Part shown: positions 37,101 through 49,891 of the stretch, one piece after another | How positions within the stretch are numbered: position 1 is the first letter of the stretch | Layout of the letters: each line of letters starts with the position of its first letter | DNA from: Cristatella mucedo | Taxonomy: Eukaryota > Bryozoa > Phylactolaemata > Cristatellidae | Length of the DNA: 64,000 nucleotides | Direction of reading: 5' to 3' | Assembly (NCBI GenBank): GCA_009760855.2 | Contig: WPIO01000005.1 | Location: 11,563,001-11,627,000, forward strand | Notes under the pieces: generated by a model | Told to the model about the DNA's origin: nothing | Databases searched by the model: none | What the model saw: only the letters and a program-made list of their open reading frames with translations | Program-made: the position numbers and the translations under genes

Positions 37101-40100
37101 CTATTACCCAGGTCATTCTCACTCGGACATGCCTGAGAATGTGTAAGAGCGCATTTTGGGTCATGACATCAATTAGTCTCACTTGCAGAAATTCGAATGG
37201 TGTAAGAGCACTGTGTTCTGAATCCGTGAGACGCCGCTGTCCGTGTCACTAATCTGTATTCCATGTTCTGGATGGTAGCAGTTCTCACGAGCTTTGCGTG
37301 CAATGCTTCGTCATTTCCTGTGAGATGCATCGACAAATTAGCATCTGCAAATGCATTAGGAAATATCTCGTGGGCATTGCAGCATTTGGTTTTTGCCTTG
37401 CCCTAGTTGCATGGGGTTGTATATACTACCGTCCACTTGCTTATCGACCATAGCAATTATATCTGAAACTCGATCGTTCCTTTTCTTCGTTCAGTTGTCC
37501 TATGTGTTTAACCATTGCACATGTGCCTCCGAGTAGCGCTTATGTCTGCATGCATCGTGTTGTCAAATCAACGTTGCTTACACTCTGCCGTTCATCCGGG
37601 TAGAACAGCATTGCAGCGTGGACATCAACGAGTGTTTACCCAGCTACCCACTTTCACCCGTCTGCAAAAATGGTGGCACTTGCACCAATTTGAACGGTAG
37701 CTACAGCTGCAACTGCACCGACTCAGGTAGGTCGTGCTCTGCAGCGCTGTTTCAGTCTCACATGCGTTTTTCTCTGCTGCTGAAGCTGCATCAACAGTAG
37801 TGCTTCACCGCCATTAGAAAACTGAACTGTGGATGTGGGAACTGTTGACTGCCAATGCAGTCGTGTATGTACATACGCGTAAACACATATGATGAGCTAC
37901 CGAGGATCATTATTACACTGGACAGTACATCGAGTGATCTAGCTATGCTGTGCCCAAAGCACTAGGTGTGCCTAGGATGCGCTCAGGAAGGGGGCTGAAG
38001 GGTGCCTTGGTTGACTGAGCCACCACGATTGGTCAATGGCTGTGGTCAAGGTTCAGGTTTAGTGATTCGTATTTAAAGATGAAACTTTGGCATGCTAAAT
38101 CAGCTAGATTATGAATCCCTAGATATTACTTGTGGCTCCTGAATAATAATGCTTAGGAAGTAGATAGTTCATAGTCTATGGTTAGGCGACAAAACCCAAT
38201 TGATGTAATAGCCAGTTAGTTGTATGGTAGTCACGCAAGAGAGACAGGTGTACGCAGTATCAGGTACTGTACAATCATCGTGCCTCTCTATAGCTATGAA
38301 ATAAACTAGTCTAGGTTAACGACATGGACTTGTTATATTAAGGTATGGGCACTTAGTATTGTCACCATGCTCTCCTATCGTCGGCCTCCTTTCATCTATG
38401 CGGGAGGCAGATCTGCGACTCACTAGCCATATTTCAAGGCACCTGCTACACCGGTATTTCTTGTGCCTCGGCAAGGACTAATGCCACTGTGAGAACCGAA
38501 TTTGTGGCTAAAGGACCCGAGTCCACCAGAAGCCACCACGGGGCTTTGGTAACAATAAGCTTATCTTACTTAGATTTGTTAATAGCTCGTTCTGCACAAA
38601 AATATTGATAATAATCCGATTTGCCACAAACCGGTGTAAGCAAATGTGCTGGCTCCCATTGCCAAATCAGCAGAGCGAGACCAGCGGTGCGTGCGACTTG
38701 TGTCCCAACACATGGTCGAGTAGATTAGTCCTACGTTCTGCACAAAAACATTGATAAGAATCCGATTTGCCACCAACCGCTGTAAGCAAATATGCTGGCC
38801 CCCATCGCCAAATCAGTAGAACTAGACCAGACGTGCATGTGACGTGTCGGATCATATGGTCGAGTAGATTAGTCCTATGTCTGCTTGTAGTCTACTAGCA
38901 GAGCTAGCATTCGTGGCAGACAGTGGGTTAGAGTGGAGGCAGAGAGTGCGCTGGATTTGCCGGGTATACTGGAGAAATGAGCAATTAACCGTGGTTGACC
39001 TCGCACTTCCGTGTGTGCTTCACTTTAGATGCTGATAGCCACCATGTCTCTGAGCTGCCGTTTGAGGGACTGCAAATCAATGCTTGCGCTGCTGCTGCTC
39101 ACTCACGGAATTCTTCCTGCTGCGATACCAGCTTTTTTTGCCGCCGAGCTGAGTGGAAGCCTCCGGCAAATGTCTTTAACTGCCATCTGACCTCGCAGGT
39201 TGGGCCGGCTTGAATTGCAACGTCGACGTGGACGAGTGCGCTCAGACTCCAGGGCCTTGCCAGCACGGAACCCTGTGCATCAACACCCCCGGCTCGTTCA
39301 ATTGCTCTTGCGCTGACTCCGGCTTTCAAGGTACTCCCTTTGGCACACCATGTCCTTTTCGTGCGATTGACCCCTCTATGCAGTTGTGCTGCTGATCTTC
39401 TGTCATGTATTGTTTGTATGACTGCTGTTACTTAAACATTATAGTAGCCCGTCTGGCAGCACGAAATTGCTAGGTCTGCTTTGGTAGCTGCAAATGTCTG
39501 GGCGACTTCCGTTTGTTCGTGTGGCTTATGTAAATTGACCTTCCATCTGTGAATGATGGCAATGCAGCCGAAGTGGAGGAGCGATGCAGTACGCTTCGGC
39601 TCGACGTGCACCGTGACTCGTGTCGAGTTTATACTTCATTTGTTGTCAGTTTGAGCAAGCGCATAGGGTAGGCCTTGCCTGGATTGCTTTTGGTTGACAG
39701 CTGTCTTGTCATGGTCGTTCTTGCTATAGTCATAGGCTGCCCTGTGCTCGTTGGCTACATGCTCACTCGTGATTGCGATTTAGTAGGCAGGTTTATGTAA
39801 TCATATGAACCGAAAAAGATATAAATCGCTAGTGTGAGCTATTCGGGCGCCTGACGATGGAAATCCTTGGTTTTTTGTCTCAAACACACTAAATGCAAGT
39901 AGATATTGCTTTTGGGCGTTGGACTTGTCTTACAGTGTCTAACAAGCAAATAGTCCAACACATCTTTCGTTACCCAGTTTGGTTTGCTTGTCTTCGGTTT
40001 ACTTATGTATTTTTATCTGTAATTCGGCAAAGCCACATTGACTCAAGTGGATGTTGCACTGGAGAGTTCTCTAGAGTGTATTCAAAGTCTAAGCACCTCT

Positions 40101-42676
40101 TGTTGCACTTAGGTAGTCAACCAACACCATCTCACATAACAAATAACATGAGAAGCATAGCTGAGTCAGGAGGGCAGTCGAAGAAGTGAATAGCATGGAA
40201 ATAGCAGTACGGGGCAGCTGGAAAGGATGTGCCACGGTTGGCTGTAGGAATGGAGATTTCGTTATCTAAAATGTGTACAGTTAGTTCCACATTTTTGGAC
40301 GTTCACAACAAAATTTTTGTCGCCACAGCAGTCCTTTAGCAAAAGCATGAATATCTGCATGCCTGTCGTCGGGGACTGCCCGCGCTGAGTGGTGCATTCT
40401 TCTGGGGTCTAGGCCTAGACTGCTCGAGGGACTTGGCTGTTGTTTGAGCGTTATTGTGCACGATGGCATAATAATCCGAATTACAGCTCGCTTACCTAGT
40501 GCCTGTGCTTGCTGCTAGATTAGCCTGTTCGATACATGATCTCTTTTCCATGCTATGTGCGCGTTTGTAATGCATTATATCGTGAAATTGGTGGCTCTGT
40601 GCATTCATGGGGTTAGTTTGCAACTGGTTCTTATAGGAAAGCTCTGCGATGAGGACATCAACGAGTGTTTGTCTACCTATGGCCTTGCTCCGATATGCAA
40701 AAACAAAGGCCAGTGTACCAACTCCTTTGGGAACTATAGCTGCAACTGCAGTGGCACAGGTAATGGCTTGCTGGTAGTAACCTCTCATTCTTCATGCACA
40801 TGTGCAGCAGCAGAGCAGTGAATACTTTTGTCTGAAGTGCGAGTATATTAGGAAAAATGGTGCTTGCTAGTACTGTAACCGAATAGCATGCCGACGGCAG
40901 TTGCTTAATCTTTATTTTGTTTGTCGGGTCTATATATTTTACTAGTTCCATTGAATTTTAATAAGCTGCTTTGTATTATTCAAATTTCTTTGTTTTTACT
41001 GTTTAGCCATTATTAGCAGATTACCCTAAGTGCACTTGTGAAGGGGTTTAATTAATTTTTGGACAAGGACGATCAAATAGTACATAATAATAATAATACA
41101 TCAGTCGTTAATTATTAATTAATGGTATTAATGTTAATTAATAATAATACATTTGATCTAGCACCCTCAGAGAACTCAAATCTTTTTCTAGGCACCTGTT
41201 ATCTGCTGCAAAGGAAGCACGATCGAATGGGTAGTGAAAGCATGCTCAATGACAACAAGCATAACAATTGTGGACAAACCTAGAGTCACTCAGAAACTGT
41301 AATGTCTCACGCTCGAAATTGTCTATTCCAGCATCTCTCTTGTACCCTCTGCACGTAATATGGGTGTTCCGCGCGAATGGCACTGCTGTTTTGGCATGGC
41401 GTTATTAATGCTGGCTGCAGCATGTCAGCTCTGTCCTGCTGATGATTGCTGCCGTCATCCTTTGCCTGGTTGGCTGGTAGTGCCCTCCCCTGCATGCTAC
41501 TGCTTCTCGATTCGCTACCGATGGCCACCCCTTCGACCGCCAGTTGCTGGCAATAGGCACCGCACGGCTGCTCACGGTAGCTCTGCCTCATTACTCCCCC
41601 CCCCCCCACCTCCACCCTCCTTGCTTCTTTGGACAAAGACGCCGCTGCCGGTGGCTGCTCGTCGTCGCCCAGGATTGGCGTGCAAGCTCGCAGCTTCTCG
41701 TAGATCCTCATAGAACCATCTGCCTGGCATGGCATCCTCGCTTTTTCATACTGCCCCCCCCCCCGTTTGACTGCATGTATGCCCACTGCACTCTGCTGAC
41801 TGAATGCTCGGCCTGGCCATTTGTCGCTGCATGCCGTTCGGCCTGCTCTCAGGGTTCACGGATAGAAATTGCTCGGAAGACATTGACGAGTGTGCCGCTG
41901 CCGCCCCGGTCGCTGCCTGCTCGAGCCACGGCAATTGCACCAATACTCCGGGCTCGTTTAGCTGCTCGTGCGCAGCAGGTGAGTGACTGCCTGGCCTCCG
42001 AGGACTTGCCTAGCATGTGCTGTATTGTAGTTGCAGTTTGATGGCGAATGCTATGTGTGACCTTCCTTGTTTTCGGTGCCCGGTAGTTCTTGTTGCAGGT
42101 GTGTTAGTTGACAGTCGCTGCTGCTGCCACTACCATTTAGTCGATCCCCTGTTGGTTAAGGCTGACAAGCAAAACTAATTTCTAAGAATGTAGCACTACG
42201 AGTAAAGCACCCGTGTAGGCAGAACCTTATTTTTATATATTTGTACCTGCCCTATGTACGCCATTAGTATTAAACGGTTTGGAAGGCTAGAAATTTGTTG
42301 GAGCTGGTATAATATTAGTTTTTGATAGCCTCTGAGAGTTCTTCGGAAGTATGCATTGGGATAGCGCATCATGGTCTGCCTAGGAAAATTGTACCGGAGC
42401 TTTGGTGCTGGTACCGTCACGATTGCAGAGCAGCAGGCTGCTTGCTGGATGCAAATGAGTTGGCCTTGCCAACGCCTAGTCACACCACTCCAGCATTGGA
42501 TTACAAATGGGTGAGGGGCTGCCTGAATCTGCCTGGTCCCTTGCTTGGGCTGCAGCCCTGAGCCTCAGGCGTTCGTCGTCAGCCACAGCCTACTGCGACA
42601 AGTAGCCTATCTGGATCGGCAGCCGTCTACCCTGGCAAGATCTGGACGAGGGTAACGTGCTGAGGGGTTCTCCCTC

Positions 42677-42746
<70 letters not shown>

Positions 42747-45010
42747 CCTCTCTCTCCCTCTCTCTCTCTCTCTTCCTGTTTTTGCCCCTCTGCCTCCACC
42801 GGGCAGTTAGAGCCGAACCACTGCCCGGAAGTGGGCTGACCTGGCACCTCGGACGAACCGAAATGTGGGACTGCCAGCGATTTTAATGCCTTTCCCCTGA
42901 ATGTCTATTCGAACTCGTCTTTCCGTGTGATTTTGGTTGAATCATTGATCTTGCAATGGTGGCCGACAGCCGAGCAAGTGCAGCTTCGGAAACGCCATTC
43001 TGTTCGTGACTGCATGCATTCTTGGATAATAGTCTGATCTGCCGTTGACGAAGCCATTGTTCCTCACGTGAATCGCCTATGCCCCACCTTGCATGTGACA
43101 AGATGTCGTGCTGCTGCAGTCGTGGGTGGAGAGACTAGTGCAGCGGTGGTGTTGTGCTCAATATTTGCTATACCTTGTTTGCTCCAGGCTTTCTGCCTCC
43201 GATCTGCAGCATAGCTGACCCCTGTGCCGGAAGCCCTGCCTATTGTGGGTCCAGTGGCTCGTGTACCGCTCTGGTCGTAAACAGTTCTGCCCACGTGACG
43301 TGCTCATGTGCAAGCAGGAACCAGGACCCGCTGCAGCAGTGCGCTCTGGTAAGCACCACTTGCTGGAGCAACCTGCTACTTTTGATTGACCTGCCTGCTT
43401 ACAGGCAGAAAGAAGTCATCGTGACAAATCGATTGGATGCTGTGCTAGCCATTGCTATTAGAGCTTATTTCTGTATTTAGCGTCGTTAGCCTTTGTCGAT
43501 CGAGGAAGTCTTTAGTTCTACTTGTTTACCGTGGTGTGGTCACGTGGTCTGCATTGATTTTGCACAGCGTTTTGCCTAGATGCTACACCGTTGCTTTTTA
43601 ATCCTTGTCTGTTATCAGGCATGGCTGTAAAATCTATGTGTGAGAAATGGTAGCAACTGCTCCTTAGACCTCTTCGCCATGTTGTCTGGCTGTCTTAGTT
43701 GCATTAGTTCAGAGAAGGCACTAGGCGCAGGAGTTGCCCCCCTATGTAAGTGATCAGCATTGAAGTAGCACCCCTTGTAGTTCTATGTGAAAACTAGTAA
43801 ACTCACCCGCTGGTTGTGATGGTAATTGCTACCTAGGAGGTCGATAGACGGGAGTGGCAGAGAGCCCAAGATGGAAGCAAATGGTCGAAGCAGGAAGTAA
43901 GCGTCGAGTTGCCCTTAGGGGCACTGCAGGAAGTCATTTGTTTAGTCCTAAAGCTCTCAAAAGACATGTAAAATCAGGACGAAAGGCTATTCGAGTGAAC
44001 GGGGTCCACTTAAGACATATAGATTTCCATCATTGCTGATCTGGGTAGACGATGGTGTTACTGTGTGTAGAAGCAAAACTGAGATTTTAATTCTTACTTG
44101 GTTTGCAGCTGAGGGTTTCACCTTATAATTAAACTATAATACAAAAAAGGAACAATCTGTCGGCCTTAGCATTGTATGAAACCTCTCCAAAAAATCACCA
44201 TACCTGACAATTGTGTATGAAAATGTATTTGAAGCTTCTTTTCTGAAAAATAAATACTGTGCTGCCTTTTTACTGCTCTTTGGCAAATGAAATGACAGAA
44301 GCTATTTGTTGAAATAATATATGTACGTCTATTTTGCTGTAATACTCCACCAACACTGCTGTGACTTTGAGTTGAAAGAACCACGGCCATTCGTTGTGAG
44401 AACAAGTCAGTCGTGCCCTTATTTGCTAACCTACTAATATCAATGGCATTGATTATTTGTATGTTTCTAATATGAGATCTGTGCATGGATGCCCGGTATA
44501 AGGGATGTGGGAGCTGTAAATATCGACATTTGTTTTGCTGTTCCGATGAAAAGAGCTACGTGACTCGTGGGATCCTCGACTGTCGGTGGTAGTGTTTCCT
44601 GGTGCTTCGCTTGGCCAATGGAAAGACCTGCTTTTGAGGTCGCTGCAGTTTGCTTCGTTTTGGCCATATCAGCTACCTGCAAGTGTATCATAGGAAAGTA
44701 GTGACCCCTGGACCAGTCATTGATCCTTTGCTTTTTTCTTATAGTTCCTTCATTGTCCAGCGGTCCGTACAAGTGTGGGCATTCCATAATCATATCAGAT
44801 CCTACCACTATGGTCGCAAAATTATTGCTCTATAGACACTGGTTATGTGCTGTGGTGCCAGTTTATCTTGCACCTGCTGTTCGATCTGTATGTTTTCGGC
44901 ATAACATCAATTTAGTTGATCTGGTGATGTTTACTGCCGATGAGATTATTTCATTTGCTCCAACAGCTGAAAATGATATTGCTTTCCTACACTTTTGGTT
45001 TGGCTTGCTA

Positions 45011-45102
<92 letters not shown>

Positions 45103-48100
45103 ACCTACGATGGGGGTGTGGGTATTTAATTATGTATCTGTAAGAGTAGAGGTAAACCTTAGATCTATCTTGACTACAATTGAGACCCGGCCAAAGAGTC
45201 AATAGTAATGCCTTTATATAGTTTCTTAATCATAATATTGTGATGATATTAGGAGTAATATTAGGACATTGTATATGCAGCTCCTTAAGAGAACTAAATC
45301 TCTTTCTAGCATTCTCCATATGCTGGAAAGGAAGCATGTCAATTGATTAGTGATACATATATTCACACGAGCAGACCAAATGTAGTGAGGAACGTGTGGG
45401 TTTTTAGCCTCTTTTTAAATGTTGCCGAGTCGGGGTTGTTGTAACTTCAGTCGATAATTAGTTCCTTAATCAGTTCATTCAATCGTGTGCTTGGTACGAT
45501 ACAAAGCCTGATTAGGAAGTATTTTGGATATGTAGATGGGAGCAAGATATTTAATAGACCTGACGGAACCTTGAAGCCGATATGGTCCTTGATGGTGAGC
45601 CAGTGCTGGTTTTGAGAAGCTATGAATGAGGTAATTGCAATGTTCATGACAAACCTAAGAGAAATAAATATCTCTAGGCATCTTGCAAAGAGACTGGATA
45701 TTAAGCATGTCAACTGATTAGTGATAATAGCATGCATAATTGCAGCAAGCAAAAGCACATAGAGGACTATTGTGATGGTCAACGGAAGGGATCTAGGGAA
45801 ACGGGTTGGTCTGAGCTCTACTTTAAACATCATCAAGTCTGGGAATATTGTAATGTTAGTCAGTGTGTGTCCCAGGCTATAGCTGCATAAGAACTAAGTG
45901 TGTCGTCACCAACTGATGGGAGGGTAGCTATAGACACAGCTGTACGACCCAATTTGGGGGAGCAGGTTTTACAAGGGTTAGGATGGGTATTAGGTATTTC
46001 ATGTCAATAAGCCTGAGAATGATAGGGCCTTATGCTCTGTGTGCTGTTTGATGTGGAGCTTGTGCAGGGGTAAACAGATATGGTGTAATGGAACAGCTGT
46101 GAAGATCACAACAAAAAGCCTAGCTGCCGACTTTTGCATGATTTGTAAGGATCTGCACAGGATCTTCATGCACAGGCAGGAAGACCCGCAAGGACAAATG
46201 TTTACCAGAGTCTGGACTGGATGTAGATCGTAATTTGGTTGCATTTTTTTGCTAGTTTAATTGCAGCCTGCATGGGATCTGCTAGCAGCCTGCTAATGAA
46301 TGTGCGGCAATGGGACGGTTGCCCATCTGTTGTTTGTTACTTTTCGTAGGCACCTGACAGCTTAAATATTGTACCTATTGCTGTGGGATGTGCAGTTGGG
46401 GGAGTGGTATTGATCGTCATTGCTGGTAAGTTTCAGCTGCTGCAATCTCTCATATTGGCTTGCTCTCTTGCTTGTTGATTTGGCAGGTTAGTTTTGTCCT
46501 TGTTGCCCCTTGATCAAACTGGTGATTGCTACTCGTGGTGTTGTAACTTCATTTCAGCACTATAAAATTATAAACGTACTGAAACTTTGCTTACACGTCC
46601 ACTCGTGATTGCTGCACTGTACAATAATGTATTTTTTCCAGAATTAGAACTTCTAGATTCCAATGTCCAACTTAGGTGGCCTTGCCGATGCTTGTGTGCT
46701 CGAATGTAGATGCTCATCGAGATGAGAGTATTATCATACTCGATTTAAACAGTAGCATTTTATAAAACCCTTGGCACTAGTTAGTCGATCCCCCACTATG
46801 CTATCGTCGGAATAAAGAGGATAATGCAATAGTTTTAGTACTTAATAATAGTGATAATAATAATAAATAATAATAATAATTAATAATAGTGATAGTGGTA
46901 AGTCGTTTGTTTAAAACCTTAAGAGAACTAAATCTCTATCTAGTTTCTTTGCAGCTTTCTTCCCGAGAATCAATAAGCAATTGTGAATGACATGCTCGGT
47001 GTAGAGTCTATACTTAAGTCGGTATTGCCAGCATATCTGCTGTTGAATCAGCTCGAAATCTAGGTTTTATATTCCAAAGCGACCTCTCGTTAGACTACCA
47101 TATCAGTTCCACAGTCAAATCTGCCTATTTTCAGCTTCATAACATTACTAAAATTCTGGCTTGTTTAAATTAGGATACCACGTCCAAGTTGGTCCATGCA
47201 TTCGTGTCTCTCAGATATACTCCCCCATCAGGCCAAGCATCGTACCACCTGCTTTTCGGAATCCAACAGTCTGCAAATACCTCGTACAAACTCAAATCCT
47301 TTGGAGGCCATGCATTTAGTTCGTATGCTCCCAAAGCCTGGATCCCTCCCGACCTGCGTCAGAACATCCCCTGACCTGACCACATTTAAAAAGAACTTAG
47401 AAACACACCTATTTAGGACAGCATTTAGTGGGTCCCGTGATTCGTCCTTGATGTGCTTATGTGTGCTGACACTGTGCATGCTGCCACTAACCACATTTGC
47501 ATGCTAACCGTGTGCATGCCACCCCTAACCATGTTATTCATTTTGTTTATTTATCAAGCATGATATTACTCACCATTCAATTGCATTTCCCTTTGCAGCA
47601 AATGTAAAGCGCCTAGAGAGAGATTAAGTTCTCTGAGGGAGCTTCATCAAGTGCATTATTATTATTATACACTTGCAGCAGTGATAATACTATGGCGTAA
47701 TTAGCTCTAAAACCTTACTGAAGTTTTGAGGTATTTAATTGCTTACTTGATCTGCCACTACTCGTTCTAGTGTCTTTGATAGGATTAGCAGTAGGGAGAC
47801 TGGGCTGAAGTTGCTTAAGTTCTCCAAATCAGGGGTTCCTTTCTTAATGAGTGGCTAAACAGGCGTTTTTTTAAATGCCTGGGCAAGATCTGAAAGGATG
47901 TATTTATACTATAGGTTTTGCAGGGCAGTGGCAAATCTGTGCATCTCAGAAGGATAACAGTGGGTTTAGGGTCGAAAGGGCTGGTAGTTTTCTTAGACTG
48001 GCAGATGAGCTTAAGAGATGAGGTCGCCACTGGCAGGCTTTAAGGTGGACAGTGAAGCTCGGCACGGAACTGAAGGAGAGCAGTTTAGTGGAGATGTTAC

Positions 48101-49836
48101 TGAGGGGGAGTAGTTCAGTGGAGATGTTATCTTGGGGATAGACTCTCCGGTCCTACATATCTTGCTGATAGAGAAGCTAGAGAAGTGATCTGTAAGATTG
48201 CTGCAAGGATCGCTAGGTAAGGTGCTGACCTGAGACCAGTTAAGGACATATTGATCGAAATCTCCATTTTTGTATTGCGCATCTGTGATACGACCATTTT
48301 TTTAGAACTTGGCTTTCCATTGCTCGTTTAGATTTTTATGATCTGCTTTAGTCCTCGTATATCTGTCGATAATCGCACAGTCCTGATCTTTTGAATGCTC
48401 TCTCAAGCTTCCGCTGAAAAAATATTGGAACATCTTTAGCCGAATACTTAGGCTCATCGTCCTGTTTGAAAAGAAAATTATCTCCACGAATGCTTATTGA
48501 GCTAGATACTGAACTGCTTTCGAGTAGTTCAAAATAAGCAGCTTGCATCTCTCAACTCCCTTGCTGCTTGTATAGATGACATCACATGGATGGCAGCAAA
48601 CTTTCTTAAAGGTGATATACAAATATATTATTATTATTATTATTCCATTCATCTCATACAGAAGCATCCCCAGACCTTGACCCCTTTGCCCCCCCCCCAA
48701 ACTTTGTTGGGAAATTTATGCCTACAGAAGTCAATAATCATTGAAACCTTCATAGGAGCAACAACCCAAGTACTTTTCAATCACCAAAAATGACGAATTT
48801 ACCCATAGTGCCCCATTCGATTTGATCTAGCCCTCATAGTCTCAGGGTGCTCTCGTCCTAGCCCACTCCAAATGAGCCACTTTTCTCTTGGCATGCCGAA
48901 GTGGCTCCTTATTTGCATCCTGAGCGAACATGTTCTGTTTACTTACCTAGTCAAAGACTAATTAAATGCCTACCAGCCAGTTTCCCAGCAACAGCCTGCA
49001 GGCAATGAGTGTGAACCATTGGAGGGGTGAAATGATGCCTAGAGATTCACTCTCTATCCATCCTTTGAAGCAGGTTTAGTGCCGTGTAGGCAACCGGGTT
49101 TCTTTTCATTATTGATGATATAGGTCATAGCCATTTGTGTTAGGTTTTACCTCGCATAAGTCTCACCAATTCGAAATTGCTTAGCGATTGCAACGTTACC
49201 AAGTTCCTTTTAGTGCAAAGCCTACATTTGGCCCTTCATAAAGGCAGTCAACTAGATATGCTTAGACATGTTGGTTGGCGACAGCGTGAGGCTAGGACAT
49301 GAGTGTGGCTGGTGCACCGTTGTTTTCTTACTACTGCACATGTCCGAGTACTTCCAAAAAATTGACTGCAGTCGTTTGAAGGCACTGTAAAATGTGGGTC
49401 TGCCATTTTTTCATGAATTTTGAGAGTTTGAGACCTTCTCTCTCATTATTTCTTTGCTATATACACTGGTTTATTAAAATGCTATCGTGAATGGCATAAT
49501 TAATAATAATAATAATAATAGTAATCCACTTGATAAAGCGCCCTCAGAGAACTTAATATCTTTCTAGGCGCTTTACATTGAGCACATTTGTTCTTTGTGC
49601 TTTGGTCTAATGTCTCACGGACGAATGCCTGCTATTCCTTATAAAGAAGAGGTCATTGATACGTGTGTGCAAGCTGGTTTGGTCGAGCGATTAAGGTACT
49701 TGCCCCGACCAAGGTCTGGTTGAGGTCGTGGGCTTAAACCCCCCCCAGGCATATGTGAAGCTCCTTATAGCGATTAGGTTCTCATAGAGATTAGGTTCTC
49801 TTGGGGTGGTAAACAAATGTGTGTGTGTGCGTGCGC

Positions 49837-49891
<55 letters not shown>

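Larger units (their letters stand above)
43349..46349. other. Crumbs intron (3.0 kb)
   Basis: It contains a CT array (45013-45100) and LINE-A remnants (45255-46240). 43349-45012 shows nothing recognisable. Confidence 0.6.

Noticed and set aside
37617-37726. Alternative acceptor at 37616 for Crumbs exon A2
   Set aside because: It would remove the sixth cysteine of EGF 7 and break the phase. The AG at 37603 restores both and gives the same length as A1 and A3.
41090-41150. AT-rich palindromic sequence as a possible origin or regulatory site
   Set aside because: It is best explained as the variable ATT-type tail of a LINE-A copy.
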